The notes under the pieces were generated by a model that did not search any database, was not told the DNA's origin, and saw nothing but the letters and a program-made list of their open reading frames with translations. DNA of 64,000 bases from Tuctoria greenei (Eukaryota > Streptophyta > Magnoliopsida > Poales > Poaceae): positions 64,664,933 through 64,728,932 of the forward strand of contig JAYESD010000004.1 in NCBI GenBank assembly GCA_036927565.1. The letters are read 5' to 3'. The position numbers and the translations under genes were made by a program. Shown in pieces: positions 1 to 12,284 of this stretch. How positions within the stretch are numbered: position 1 is the stretch's first letter; each line of letters begins with the position of its first letter.

Positions 1-3000
1 CCTAATGGAGACCAACTGTATGTACGCTTATGAACTAGATCTCATCAAACCTTTTCTTCCACTCATGCCTAATTTTTTTAACATGAGGAATGGACTTCAT
101 CAATAATCTTAGATTAATTCTATTGACCTCACTTCAAATTTTGGATTTATTTGAAGGGAGATTGCTAGGTCAAATTAATATGCAGTACCAAATATATATT
201 ATAATTAGTTACAAATTGAATATGCTACTGTACATTTGGACCAGTCAAAAATATTTCAATCTGAGGCCATAAATTTTTCCATGGCTTCCTAATATTCCCA
301 ATATAAATCCTGCAAAGTTTCATAAATTTTGAACTCCATTTGCTATTTTATTTGAGACACTTAGCAAATCCTAACCATATTTAGAATTCAAATTTTGAAT
401 TCTATTCAACTTATTTGAACACACCATCATGGTCAGCATGACTTGCTTGACTTATCCTCAAAGTTTCCCAATTTTTCGAACTCAATTGCTATTTAATTCA
501 GTGACACCATTGAATTTCATGCAATTTCAAATTCAATTTTGAAATTCAATTGAAACATGCTCCAATTCGAAATCCAATTGCAGAATCTAATTCCAGATAT
601 TTACTTTGGCCTCCCCACAAAAATCTAGAATTTTTGGATCAAGTTTGGTAGGATAATTGATGTTGCAAAGAGGGGAAGAGGATAAGGGGAGGTGGGACCC
701 ACTGTCAGCCTGACATACTCCAGTGAACCCACGGGTGCTCTGTATCCAGCTCTCCTCGCCGATCAAAGCCGGCAGCACCCGACACCGCGACGCAGCATGC
801 AAGCCACCAAACTGCCCACTTGCTTACGCCGTGGCGAGCTCCCCTCGTCCCTCCATCGCTATTAATACCACCCTGGGCAATCGCTGTTGAACTCTACCAC
901 AGTTTCGCGCCATTGCTGCCGCCTCTATTCATCGAGTTTTGGCCGGCGATTTAAGCAGTTTCTCACTGAGCTGTAAGTAGATAAAAGGCTTGTCACAACA
1001 TCCTCTACGTTCCTATGTGGTCATTGATCGTGACATAGCTTCTGCTTGGGGTATTTTGAAGTTTTCCGGTTGCCGTCAAGGAAGCCGCCGGGAACCTTCA
1101 CGACCTCACCATCGAGCTCTGATTATAGGCCATCTCCGGTCTCGATCCTTTAAGAAAAAAGATTCGCAATCCTCTCTAGTTTATGCTCACCAAATCTGAG
1201 CCCATGACATGAACTATAACTCAACTATCTCATTCAATATCCAAATCATTGTTCAATAGAACGGCCAGGCTTCATGCCGAAATTCGTTTCATTCTTGCAA
1301 TCATTCTTTAGTCTGGTTAGGAGATAGCTCGTATATGTCCTAGCGCAGCTCCCTGCCCAAAAAGCCCAAAAGTTATCAACCGAGCACCTTAGATTTTTAG
1401 ATTTCGCGGCCGCCGGTTGAAAGACCGTGCTTCACCGTCGAGATCATATCTCGAGGGTGTTTCCACTCTTTCCTAGTCCAAATTCTTGATCCTGGAGATC
1501 CCAGGAATCTCTTGGAGAAGTTCCCGAGTTGTTTGAGCTTGAGTTGAGTGAGTTCAAGAAGGCCCGAGCCCTCACTGGCACCGCCGCTGTCGCGCGGTTG
1601 TTTCCGATCCGTTTCAGCCAATGCCGACCTCACCGTCGTGCTCAGCACCCCCGAAAACCCCAAGGTGGCAAGTCTTGGCGAGTTTGGCACACCCGTTTGG
1701 CCGGCGGCGAGATCACCGGCGAGCTACCGCCGCGGGCGCCGCCGCGCGCGAGCGCCAGCCCATGGTTGAAGATGACCATGGACCCCACGAGTCAGTCGCT
1801 GCGGGATCCGGGTGCGGCCAGGGATCTGGAGTGACTGCATGGGTTAACCCCCTAGCACTCGGTGCGGCCCTGCTGTGATTAGTTGATTTTAAACCAGTGG
1901 GTCCGGCCGATTTATTTGAATGATTCCCATTGGAAAATAATTCCAGGATTTAACTCAACTTGGATAATCCATAACTTCCAGTAGAATTATCCAAAAAATC
2001 CCAAATAAATTTTGTTAGAGTCAGCATGAAGAAAACATTCCAGTGGTGCACTTGTACGTGTATTGAAATCCATAGAAATTTCTCCATAATTCAGATAAAT
2101 AAAATGTTATAGAATTCATTCCTACAGTTCTGTTAATTGGAAAATTCCCAATTTTGGTTAGAAAACTGTTCTTAATACACTTGATCTCCAGTAAAAATTT
2201 CAAGTTCATTGGACTTAAAATACTGGACTACTCTGTGTTCCAAATCTCTATGTAGTTAAAAATTGAGAAAATGGAAAAAATCAATTTCAGAAATTTTCCC
2301 AAACTTGAAAATCAGTTTCTCACTGTAGGAAGCTTAGAAAATAGTGAAACAAATTTTCTTAGATCCAGTGACACCCCCTTTACATGATACAACCACTGCT
2401 AGCCATGATAGGTCTCCAAAAATTTTAACCAAAATTTAGAGAAGGTTATGGCTTACCATAATTTTTAACGACAACAAACTTCCTTAATCATCTCCTGTTC
2501 TTTGCAAGAGTCTCTACTATAGTCAGTAGTATCTACCATAAAAGTGCCAAAGCCAATTAAGATAATTATGTTATTTTCATCCTAAGATATTATCATAACC
2601 TCAAGCATAATAATTATTTTCAAAGTCATTCATACCTAGTATATGCATATCGTGTAGTAGCTGAAATCGAGGAGCAGCCGAAAGCTTTGGAAGTCCAGCT
2701 GCCAGAAACTAACATAGGCTCAAACTCGCATTCAGGCAAGCCCCGGTTTGCATTTATGTTCCTTATAGTGTCTTTACAATTTTTATTCACCTTACGTCTT
2801 CAGATGTTTGTGCATTACGTTTAAGGTGTTTGACATCCACTTGAATGGCCCACAAATCCCATGAAGTATTGGGTAGGTCTACAGCCCGTTGAGTAGAAAC
2901 TGCTATGCTTAGGCTCATAGGAATTCGGTAGAAGTCGTGTAGTTGGAAGCTACTCACGGGATAGGAAATTTATCACACGGGATGAATTGGATCGAGAAAT

Positions 3001-4190
3001 GGTTTATGAATATGAAATTGAGACCGAGCAGTGGGTAGGATGCAACGAGACGTGGTCTCACGTGCGTTGCCCTGCTTGTGTCGATTGAGGACCGTTTTGT
3101 GTGCGGCCTTGCTGGACCAGCTTGAAATGTATCGGCAACATACTGGAGAAATGGGCTCCCGTAAACTGACGTAGCTTGATACTAGTTTGTCGAGGCATTC
3201 CATTCCGTTTTATATGCGTGGGTTGAGGGCAGCAAGGTGTAAATCAGCTGGTGGGCACGTCAGAGTATGCCCCACGCAGTGACCTCGTACTCGTGACGCA
3301 TCGACCGGTTCAACATTCAAGTGTCCAGCGAAAGGTGGCCATATACGACTAGTACCGAAGTGTTACGTAGGTATTGCTGTAAGTACTCGGCGACATTTCC
3401 GAAAGTGCGTATGTGTCGTGTTGTTCCAGGTGTGCCGTGATTGCAATCACTGTCCATCGTGGTAATAGAGTACCACTTGTTCACTGCGCTGTGACATAGT
3501 AAATACTGAAGAAGTTAGTAGAATATGATACATTGAATTACAATTGCTTTGCAACCTTGTATGGCTTAGAGATAGTACAATTAAAAGTTTACAGTTTCCC
3601 CATACTTTACCTGTAATAGCATTATGTGCTTTGTGCATGTCATATCATCGGCAAAGCGTTTCTTGTTTGATTGTGGAGTCTATGATGTGCCGTTCCTAAA
3701 GAATGTCATGTGCTACTTAGAATATGAATATAAGGATCCACTTATAGGCGAGTCCTTTATGCTATTCCTTACCTATGCTTAGTATCCACCCCTGCACATG
3801 TCTAGTGAGACGGGTCAGTCTGAGCCTTATGATCACGTTTGCAGTTAACAAATTTTTGGAGATTATACGACTTATGGCGGGTTTGATGACGAGGTTGCAC
3901 CCCCTCCAGGGTTTACAGCCGAGTGGGAACCCTGCACACTGTCGTAAATTGGGTGTAGAGTGAAGTATCAAGGGCATGGATTACTTTGCTTTTGCATAGC
4001 TAGTGCCGAGAGCGTAGCTATGATGTATAGTTCTCTTTCCTTTCGTTAGTATTATAGAACTTCCACTGTGCTTTTCAATAAAGACTTGGTATTGTAAATT
4101 GTTCTCGTTGTTTTGTTGAATACTGTTGTGTGTCGCATCGCACGACACCACCCAATGAGATCGTTGGAGGTCGGGATTCCGGTCCCCACA
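1..4190 (+). repeat. 5' LTR of Gypsy A (first ~55 bp outside window)
   Basis: Base 1 aligns with about 25082 in the 3' LTR, so only about 55 bp are missing. The LTR ends in CCCCACA just before a primer-binding site. The two LTRs differ at many sites and by small indels (roughly 5-10% in the stretches I compared by eye), so this insertion is much older than the Tat element inside it. I see no gene in this stretch; short ORFs here are not conserved between the two LTR copies. Confidence 0.9.
860..867 (+). promoter_or_regulatory. Decayed TATA box of the Gypsy A 5' LTR
   Basis: The 3' LTR has TATAAATA at 25956-25963. The aligned 5' LTR reads TATTAATA, which weakens the promoter that would drive this copy. 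Confidence 0.45.
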
Positions 4191-4194
4191 GACA

Positions 4195-4206
4195 TGGTAC
4201 CAGAGC
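4195..4206 (+). other. Primer-binding site of Gypsy A (initiator Met tRNA type)
   Basis: TGGTACCAGAGC starts four bases after the LTR end. The usual plant Met-tRNA site is TGGTATCAGAGC, so there is one T-to-C change. Confidence 0.85.
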
Positions 4207-6119
4207 ATCATTGGGAACAGTGTACTTGAAAAGAGCATATTTTAAAAAATTAGGATTTGAGTGAGGAATTAGTTATATGCCCTTATATGGAGTATTATTA
4301 GTATAAGATATAAAGGTGGTAAACTAACTTATATGTTATAAATTCTGTAACGACGCTCCAATGTCAGGTAAGAGGTAAGGTACGCCACCGTAAGCGGATC
4401 AATTGCGATAAGCTCACCATGCGAGAGGTATCATGGAAATCTTTCCGTGGCTTGGCACGGAAATGTTAATAGGAGTCTCCGAAGCTTTCTATGTTTCTGA
4501 GAACCTATGACACGCGGTACCCCAGCGTGCTTCAAAGTTAGTGGGAGACCCCGTCGGGTGGTGTATAAGCCGATAGTATTCCTCTCTAGAGCTATTCATG
4601 TTCTATGGGAGCATGCGAAACACGTATGCCCGAGCGTGTATAAGCCGGTTTGTGCGGGAGTCTTTGCTGTACAAACGTAGTACATCCATGTACCTCAAGA
4701 CATGTCCTCGCTCGAGGGCGATTCATACCAGAGTCGTATGCATTTACTTTCATATATATTATTGTGATTGCCTGTCGTGTTTCCCCGTGCCGCCCTTAAG
4801 GTGTGAAGGTGTGAAAGGGGATTGTTTTTTTTCTGCAGCATTGACTACGGTAGCGACCCGTGTAGAACATGTTTGCGAGTGAATGATACTAGGGCCACCT
4901 ATAAACATATCTGGAAATACCCGTTAGAATTTTCTTTGGTGAGGCACGTAGTACCGTCGGTATCAACTTTGATACTTGACCATCCCCAATGACAAAAATG
5001 GATTCATTATATTTTGGAAAGTCTGACTATCAGGTGCTGGTAGGTTTTGACTCCGCAAAAATGAGTTTCGATTCGACATTGGGTTAGCACCAAGATTCTT
5101 GATTTCTGGCTAAAGTTTGCTCAACTTTGCCAGGTTGTAATCTTGTTTAGTTAGGATTGAACATAGTTGTATGCCATATGGATGGAAATTTCTCGAAGAC
5201 CTCTACAACTTTTCTGTCCATAAAGGGAGAAAAGCTTGATACTCTGTTGAAATTTGGGGTATGCTTAAACTGCTTAAGAGTGACCCTACCATTGTACCAA
5301 TCTCTGTATTTTTTCAATAACTCACTGTAGAAAAATCTTCTGCCTTATTGTGATACGTATCTGAAAAGGGTAGAAGGAGGTCTACAGTTTTTTAATTTAA
5401 AGTTTTTCCTTATTCGAATTTGAGGCAATTCAAATTTCGAGCTCAAAACAGTGAACTGCAGGGCTGCTGTTGAACAACAGTCAGTTCATCTGTCAAGTTT
5501 AGATAGCTCTAGCTTTTGATCCACAATAGTGACATGGTCATATATATACATTTCTGGAAATATTAACAAGTCCTCTATCAACTTCATGTTGCACTCATGG
5601 CCTGCATCTTGGTGTAACTGTGTTTAATTCCTATGGTTGCAAACTTGGTTCTGGCGGATCAGAACTTGAAACAGTTGGCACATAGTTTCGAATTAGCACA
5701 CTATACCTATGTAACAAATGTTTCATGGCCGAAATATTTTACTTCTGGATTGTTAACTTGATGTTATACAATGTTTATTTTGTCATTATCTCAATATATT
5801 GTCATGATATACCTGTATAAATTGTGGAAATCACCACAAATACAGGGGAGGTTCTGTCAAAATTTCTAGAAAATTTTGGTCAACTTTAAACCTGTATAGA
5901 CTGTACTTCCTAGCTCACCTGGAGCTGTATGAGTACAATCTGGAAATTTTGTAAAGTGTACTCCAACTTTTGTATTCAACCCAACATCCTGTATGAAAAT
6001 TTTGGATTTATATAGGAAGGTCAGCTGGAATAGACTGTGATTACAACTCCAGTTTTAAATTTTTCTTAAAACTATTGGGGGTTGGAAACCTTCTCATTGT
6101 TCCAGTATCTTTTCCACAT
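4207..6119 (+). other. Gypsy A untranslated leader between PBS and extra ORF
   Basis: About 1.9 kb without a convincing coding region. Parts (for example 4360-4440 and 4930-4960) align with the Gypsy B leader at 61555-61640 and 62215-62235, which shows that this is a shared leader of the family. The open frame at 4598-4882 is not kept in Gypsy B. Confidence 0.7.
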
Positions 6120-7079
6120 ATGGCTGATTCGATGATTTATTTACCAAACAGATGGGTGTTCACGAAGTGTGCTCTTCTGAAGGGTTTTTCGGATTTGTTG
6201 ATAGCAATGCTTCAACAGTTCGGGTATCACGAAATACCGGACTGTTGGGGCAAGGAGATCGATGACAGAGGAGTGACAAGATGCACCATTTATGTTGATG
6301 TACCTGCTGCTCCATTGGATATTGGATGGGCTCCTTTCCCCATCCATGTGCATGGGATTCAATTGGAAGACACGTGGTGTTTGGCCGCGGGTGTTGCCAT
6401 AATGAGGTTTTGCAAACTTCATTATCGTGCTATGGGAGGCACTCCATTCGCTCTCTTTCCAGTCGATGGTAGAGCCGGTGAAGAGTGGGTAAGTTAGATG
6501 GTTGCAGCATATGGACATACTGAGGAAGCACCCAAGATGATTTTAGCGTCATATGCAGCATCAGCGTGTCAAGAGAGGCTTGATCAGCATGCTAGCCTTG
6601 GGAGAATGATGAGTGACTTGAAGCAAGCTCTAATTCTAGGGGATCACTTTGAGGGGGCCAATGACTCGCTTAGGGCCACAATTGCTCCTCTCAATCGACG
6701 TATAAACTTAAGGGAGAATCAGTGGCACCGGGCTGTTAAATCTCGATCAGAGGATAGCGTGGAAACACAATACGCGGATAGCGCGTTGGAAGCAAGTCAA
6801 CTTGAGGTGCAACTGTTGGATGAACAGTTGAGTGAGGTGACTCAGGAAAGGGATCAATCCAGAGGGGAGACTCAGGATTGGAAGGCCAGTTGCGAGAATG
6901 CACAAAAAGAACTGGAAGACTTGAGGATGTTTCTCCTTCAGGCTGATGTGAAATCTTTAGTTGTCTCGACATCAACAACGGTGGGTGAGGTAGCAACTCT
7001 TGCTCCAGCAACCGCACCTGTGGCACCAACTTCGAATGTCGAAGAGGAAGAAGAAGATCTCGAGGAACTCGAGTACGTC
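6120..7079 (+). pseudogene. Extra ORF upstream of gag in Gypsy A, split by the Tat element
   Basis: An ATG at 6120 opens a frame that reads through to 7079 with one TAG at 6495-6497, probably a former CAG. After the Tat insertion the frame resumes at 20059 as GAA TAG, so the original stop codon lies one codon past the insertion. The product would be about 321 residues. The N-terminal half is globular, with a Trp/Cys-containing segment around CWGKEIDDRGVTRC. The C-terminal half is a coiled coil (about 6720-6940) followed by an acidic tail ending EELEYV. I do not know its function. Extra ORFs before gag have, as I recall, been reported in some long-LTR gypsy elements of rice. A host gene is unlikely because the frame sits exactly between the PBS and gag of this element. 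Confidence 0.6.
7075..7079 (+). repeat. Target-site duplication, left copy (ACGTC)
   Basis: ACGTC directly precedes the TG of the Tat 5' LTR and is repeated at 20054-20058 after the 3' LTR. Confidence 0.95.
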
Positions 7080-7942
7080 TGTCGGTACCCTAAAAACCAT
7101 ACACCCCCTGAGGTTACAAAGATCTCAAGGGAAGGACGTCTACTCAAATTGAAGACCCTCGGAGGCCCACTTGTCAGACGTAACTGGACCTGCTTCTCCA
7201 ACATGGTTAACCCCTAGGTTGCCACGTGTACTGCCAGATCGGAGCTACTACCCACAAGGGTGAAGCTCCGGGCTAGGTACCGAAACGGCACCTCTAGACT
7301 TAACCCCTGACCGAGAGAAGCTCCGGACCTGACACGTGCCAGGCCACCCCGGAGCTTCCCGCTTCCCACAAGCAAGCTCCGGAGCTGCAACGTGTCCAAA
7401 CGTCGGAGCTGGCCGCCTCAAACCTCCGGAAGACATTGTAACGACTCCGGATCTTCAAAGGATAGCCGCGGACTTCAAGACCCGATTAATTGTCATTAAT
7501 TCCATGTTAATGACACTTAATCGGACAATCTTAACACCTGTAACGGCACTGTCGGAGCCCGTTACAGGGCTATTAACAACAATTAATCGTGTATCAATAC
7601 TAGTAACCGCCGGGGCCACATGTCAGGCCAGGCTAACTTGTAATGGTTTGTCCTTGTACTATAAAAGGACAGACCGACGATACACGGAAAGGAGGAGAAG
7701 GAGGCTCTCGATCGCTCTCAGGCACACACGCATTGACGTGAGCTTTCATACATAAACTAATACAAGACCACACACCCGTGGAGTAGGGTATTACGCTCAG
7801 GCGGCCCGAACCACGTAAACCACTGTGTCTCTCGTGTCCAATCGTGATTCACCTTCTTGAGTCTCCGCGCGCCCACACCGAACTACAAACTCCTTCAGCA
7901 CTTTAGTAGTGTCAGGAGATCTGTCGACTCTAACAGTCGACA
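7080..7942 (+). repeat. 5' LTR of the Tat element
   Basis: 863 bp, bounded by TGTCGG and TCGACA. U3 is rich in CCGGAGCT-like words on both strands and has G-box cores (CACGTG) at 7223-7228 and 7333-7338. A third G-box, intact in the 3' LTR, reads AACGTG here. The TATA box is at 7660. Confidence 0.95.
7660..7666 (+). promoter_or_regulatory. TATA box of the Tat 5' LTR
   Basis: TATAAAA lies 283 bp before the LTR end and is preserved in the other LTR at 19771-19777. It is expected to drive the genomic transcript. Confidence 0.75.
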
Positions 7943-7944
7943 GT

Positions 7945-7962
7945 TGGCGCGCCAGGTAGGGG
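7945..7962 (+). other. Primer-binding site of the Tat element
   Basis: TGGCGCGCCAGGTAGGGG begins two bases after the LTR end. It is not the Met-tRNA type used by the other elements here. I do not assign the tRNA. Confidence 0.7.
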
Positions 7963-7980
7963 CGCCCGAGATTTTCAAGA

Positions 7981-10398
7981 ATGGTGAATTCTGCGGCTGG
8001 ATCATCCAACGGGCAACCTGCTGCTCAGGCTGTCGGGGGCAATCCCTCCAACATGCAGCCACCAGCAGGAGCCTCAGCACCAGTAGGAGTCACACTCCCA
8101 CCACCACCATCTTCTCCGGCAAAACGTGCCGGGCAACATGATGGTGCGCCGGTGTCACATACTGCGCCGACAAGTCATGACAACCTAGAACACGCGCTCC
8201 ATGCAGCGCGTGCTCTTCTCCAACGACCACCACCTCCGGATGCATCTCAAGATGCCATGGAGCAATGGAGGGCTGATGTTGAGCATTTGGTCGCAGCAGC
8301 GGCCGAACGCCTCAACAACCAGGGTCCTCCTCCTTCAGGGCGAGCCCCGTCGCAGCGACGGACGTTGTCTGGAAGACTTGGTCCGCATGTCTCCAACAAC
8401 CGAAGACGAGCTGCGTCACAGCAAGTGACGTCGTTGCCCTCTGGGGCACGACGCACCCATACGGTATCTCGGCTTTCGACACATGACCTCCGGGCGGAGC
8501 TTGATCGCCGATACCGCCAACAGGATGGCCGTGTCCATATCGAGCGAGCTCGAGAAAGACGGGATGCTCAAGACCTTTCTACTCTGGAAGGAGTAGGAGG
8601 AGGCTGTTCCGCCCTAGCCATGCACCTGCACATGGTTAGATGGCCACAGAAGTTCCGGCCACACTTGCCGGAAAAATTCGACGGGACTGTCAACCCCGTA
8701 GAATTTCTGCAGATATACTCCACTGCAATCTTAGCAGCTGGAGGAAACGAGGCCGTAATGGCCAACTACTTTCCAGTGGCCTTAACTGGGACCGCCAGGT
8801 CCTGGTTTATGAGCCTTCCACCCAACTCTATCGACAGTTGGGAGGAGCTGTGCCGTCAGTTCACTGCCAACTTCGGGAGTTCATACACCCGACCGGGCAC
8901 TGAACTAGACCTTTTTGCGGTCGTGCAAAAAGGGGGAGAATCTTTGCGGTCATTCATCCAGAGGTTCTCTCAGGTACGCAACACAATCCCTTCTATCTCA
9001 AGCGCTTCTGTCATTGTGGCATTCAGACAGGGTGTACGAGACAAGAAGATGTTGGAGAAGCTGGCGATCAAAGAGATCACCAGCATCACGGAGCTCTTCA
9101 GCTTGGCAGACAAATGTGCCAGAGCTGCGGAGGGCCGTGAAATGCACTCCAAACCAGCCTTGGAGGATCACAAAAAATCCTCCAAAGAAGAAGCCGCTAC
9201 CTCCGGGAGTGGCAAGAAGAAAAAGAAGACCAACGGCAAGAAGAAGCCGTCGGCCGGCACATCCAACGTTGCAGCCACTGCAACTCCTGGTGGCCGGGGG
9301 CCACGCCCCGAGAAGCGACCTCGACCGTCTTCCGAAGACGGCGGCAAATCCAAAATGTGGTGCCCCATTCACAAAACGGGCAGCCACAGGCTGGAAGACT
9401 GCCGGGAGGTCCAAAACCTTGCCGAGCGCTACAACAAGCACCGGGAAGGGTCTCCTTTCCGACAGAGGGAGGGAAAACAGAAGGTTGACGAAGCACCGGC
9501 TGAAGAGAAGTTAGGGTTTCAGGACCCCAAAAAGGTCCTGAAAGCCGTCTACACCTCCGTCGACGATGACTCCGACGTCTCCGACAACGAGCGTCGGAAA
9601 ACCATGAACACCATCTTTGGTGGATCATGGGACATCACTTCTCGTCGTGTCATCAAGACTATGCGGCGGGATATGGCTGCTGTAGCTCCTACAGCTAGAC
9701 CGGAGCCACATCGAAAGTGGATGGACACACCCATCACTTTTGATGCTTCGGACTGTCCTCGAAGCATGGTCGGAGCTGGCCAATTACCCTTGATGGTATC
9801 TCCCACCATCAACAACATCCAGCTCCATCATGTTATGGTGGATGGAGGTTCGGGGCTGAACCTTATAAGCTTTGAAGCTTTTACCAGACTTCAGCTTCGA
9901 CCTTCGGATCTTCAGCCCTGTCGACCATTCTCCGGAGTAGGTCCGAGGGCCATTACCCCACTCGGAGCTATAATTCTACCCGTTACCTTCGGGACACGGG
10001 AGAAGTACCGCACCGAGAAGTTGTTCTTCGACGTCGCTCAGATCAACTTACCTTTCAACGCCATCTTGGGTAGACCTGCTCTATACAAATTTATGGCAGC
10101 TGCTCATTATGGATACTTGGTGTTGAAGATGCCAACACCAGCAGGCGTTCTCTGGATTCGTGGAGATCGCACCGCCGGAGTAACTGCTCTGGAGGAGCTC
10201 CATGCACTCACCACTGCGCAAGAGGAGGACTCCAGACAGGGGCAAGCTCCAAAACCTCCGAGCATTCGGCAACGAGGCTCAACCTCAGCTCCCCGTGTGC
10301 AGCCAAGCGGCGACACCGACATCCCCGTCAAAGTCGTCCAAATTGGTTCCGATGTCACTCAAACCACCCGCATATCAGGTGGGTTGAATGACAAATAG
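7981..10398 (+). CDS. Tat Gag-protease polyprotein
   Basis: 805 residues from an ATG 18 bp after the PBS. The first 200 residues are low-complexity (Gln, Pro, Ala, Arg). Residues about 225-400 form the retrotransposon gag capsid domain, with FLQIYSTAI and ARSWFMSLPP. A Lys-rich stretch follows. Then comes a zinc-knuckle variant, CPIHKTGSHRLEDC, with Cys-His-His-Cys ligands in place of Cys-Cys-His-Cys. The C-terminal part is an aspartic protease with VDGGSGLNLI, where the usual D-S/T-G is D-G-G. The frame ends at TAG 10396-10398. RT starts in the same frame straight after, so the stop probably replaced a CAG codon, though readthrough cannot be excluded. Gag packages the RNA; the protease matures the polyprotein. 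Confidence 0.85.
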   Translation: MVNSAAGSSNGQPAAQAVGGNPSNMQPPAGASAPVGVTLPPPPSSPAKRAGQHDGAPVSHTAPTSHDNLEHALHAARALLQRPPPPDASQDAMEQWRADVEHLVAAAAERLNNQGPPPSGRAPSQRRTLSGRLGPHVSNNRRRAASQQVTSLPSGARRTHTVSRLSTHDLRAELDRRYRQQDGRVHIERARERRDAQDLSTLEGVGGGCSALAMHLHMVRWPQKFRPHLPEKFDGTVNPVEFLQIYSTAILAAGGNEAVMANYFPVALTGTARSWFMSLPPNSIDSWEELCRQFTANFGSSYTRPGTELDLFAVVQKGGESLRSFIQRFSQVRNTIPSISSASVIVAFRQGVRDKKMLEKLAIKEITSITELFSLADKCARAAEGREMHSKPALEDHKKSSKEEAATSGSGKKKKKTNGKKKPSAGTSNVAATATPGGRGPRPEKRPRPSSEDGGKSKMWCPIHKTGSHRLEDCREVQNLAERYNKHREGSPFRQREGKQKVDEAPAEEKLGFQDPKKVLKAVYTSVDDDSDVSDNERRKTMNTIFGGSWDITSRRVIKTMRRDMAAVAPTARPEPHRKWMDTPITFDASDCPRSMVGAGQLPLMVSPTINNIQLHHVMVDGGSGLNLISFEAFTRLQLRPSDLQPCRPFSGVGPRAITPLGAIILPVTFGTREKYRTEKLFFDVAQINLPFNAILGRPALYKFMAAAHYGYLVLKMPTPAGVLWIRGDRTAGVTALEELHALTTAQEEDSRQGQAPKPPSIRQRGSTSAPRVQPSGDTDIPVKVVQIGSDVTQTTRISGGLNDK

Positions 10399-11151
10399 GA
10401 ACTCGCGCTCATCACTTTCCTCCGGGCTAACGTTGACGTATTTGCTTGGCAACCGTCACAAATGCCTGGGATCCCCAGGGAAGTGATTGAGCACAATCTG
10501 AAGATTTACCCCGATGCTCGGCCTGTGCATCAGAAACCTCGGAAGCAATCTGTAGAGCGACAGAACTTCATCCGACAAGAAGTGAAGAAGTTGCTCGAAG
10601 CCGGATTTATCCGAGAAGTCTTCCATCCAAAATGGCTGGCGAACCCAGTCGTTGTGCCCAAGGCCGGCGGGAAACTTCGGATGTGCATCGACTACACCAC
10701 ACTGAATAAGGCATGTCCAAAAGATCCATTCCCACTACCTAGAATAGATCAGATAGTGGATTCCACCTCCGGGTGCGAGTTACTGTGTTTTCTAGACGCA
10801 TATTCTGGATATCATCAAATCAGGATGTCTAGGGAGGATGAAGAGCATACTTCATTCATCACAGTGGATGGATTGTATTGTTACAGAGCCATGCCGTTTG
10901 GTCTCAAGAATGCAGCTTCAACTTTTGTACGAGCTATGTACAAAACTTTCGAAGAACTCATCAGAGACATAGTGGAAGTGTACGTCGATGACATCGTGGT
11001 CAAAGTCAAGAACAAGGAGTCCCTCTTGGGCACCTTGCACGATGTCTTCGACAAGCTGCGGGCCACCCGCACGAAGCTAAACCCAGACAAGTGCGTCTTC
11101 AGGGTTAGTTCCGGAAAGCTTCTTGGTTTCCTGGTAATGCACCGGGCATAG
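10399..11151 (+). pseudogene. Tat reverse transcriptase, N-terminal part of broken pol
   Basis: In frame with gag-protease after the TAG. It carries the RT sequence blocks in order: KLRMCIDYTTLNKACPKD, LDAYSGYHQI, AMPFGLKNAASTF and the catalytic YVDDIVV near 10980-11000, then LNPDKCVF. It ends at a TAG (11149-11151) caused by loss of one G near 11143, in the run before ATAGAGG. Coding resumes in the next frame at about 11150 with EANPAKIKAI-like sequence. RT copies the element RNA into DNA in the virus-like particle. The catalytic residues are intact, so the lesions look recent. Confidence 0.85.
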
Positions 11152-12284
11152 AGGCTAATCCGGCGAAGATAAAAGCCATTGAAGACATGCGGCCACCAAC
11201 CCGCATCAAAGACGTCCAAAAATTAACTGGATGTCTAGCAGCCCTCAGCCGGTTCATTTCAAGACTGGCGGAAAGAGCACTTCCCTTCTTCAAGTTACTG
11301 AGGAAGTCCGGACCATTCCAATGGTCTGAAGAAGCAGAGAAGGCATTCCAGGAGCTGAAACAGTTCCTCACCACTCTACCAGTCCTGGTAGCTCCGAACC
11401 CTGGTGAGCCTTTGTTGCTTTACATTTCAGCTACTGATGAAGTCGTCAGTATGGTTCTGGTTGAGGAGAGACCGGAACTACCCAATACTCAGGAATCCAG
11501 ACCCCTTCGGGAGGGTTCGGAGGTTCCTGAAAGCGGGTCTGGGTCCCAGCTCCCAGACTCAAACCCACAAGAAGCCACTTCAGAGGACCCGGACCCCTCT
11601 AAGAGGGTCCAGGTCATTTCTGAAGAAGCTCCGGGTTCCTCCACCCAGAACCCGGAGGTCCCTGAAGAGAGTCTGGACCCCTCCGAGAGGGTCCGGATCA
11701 ATGAAGAGGAAGCCCTGGACCCCTCCGGGAGGGTCCGGACCATTCAACGCCCGGTATACTTCATCAGTGAAGTGTTACATGATGCCAAGACTCGATACCT
11801 AGAGGTGCATAAACTGCTTTATGCAGTTCTTATTGCCTCAAGGAAGCTTCGACACTATTTCCAAGCTCACAAAGTCTCGGTGGTGACCTCATATCCACTT
11901 CGAGCGATCCTGCATAATTCCAATTCAACTGGGAATATTGCAAAGTGGGCAGCGGAATTGGCTGAATTCGATCTTGAATTCATTCCGAGACAAGCAATCA
12001 AGAGTCAAGCGTTGGCAGATTTCGTGGCAGAATGGACTCCCTCTCCATTATACCCTGGGGGCCCCAGCGAGCAGAAGACGGAACCTCAAGTTCCAACCTT
12101 CACTAAGCCTCACTGGACCCTTTACTTCGACGGCTCCATGCAGAAGCAGGGAGCCGGAGCTGGAATCCTTCTCCTCGCACCAACTGGGGAGAAGGTGAAA
12201 TACATGGTACACCTTGACTTCAAGGCAACCAACAACATGGCGGAGTATGAAGCACTCATCTATGGATTAAAGGTGGCACTATAA
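11152..12284 (+). pseudogene. Tat RT C-terminus, RNase H with repeat-bearing insert, and start of second RNase H
   Basis: The frame reached after the 11143 deletion (ATG at 11187). It starts with the RT connection (KLTGCLAALSRF), then the first RNase H, interrupted at about 11460-11745 by an acidic insert of roughly 95 residues. The insert contains repeats of the form DPSxRV, encoded by near-perfect DNA palindromes. RNase H resumes at RPVYFISEVL. From about 12110 a second, archaeal-like RNase H begins (WTLYFDGS, then NNMAEYEALIYGL), a Tat hallmark. The frame stops at TAA 12282-12284, where a sense codon such as CAA is expected. Confidence 0.82.

Noticed and set aside
4598..4882. 94-residue ORF in the Gypsy A leader
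   Set aside because: The homologous Gypsy B leader does not keep the frame, and no motif is visible.
10396..10398. Programmed stop-codon readthrough between Tat gag-protease and RT
   Set aside because: The TAG is followed by GAA CTC, not the CAR-YYA context known for readthrough, and other C-to-T stops occur in this element. A mutation is simpler.
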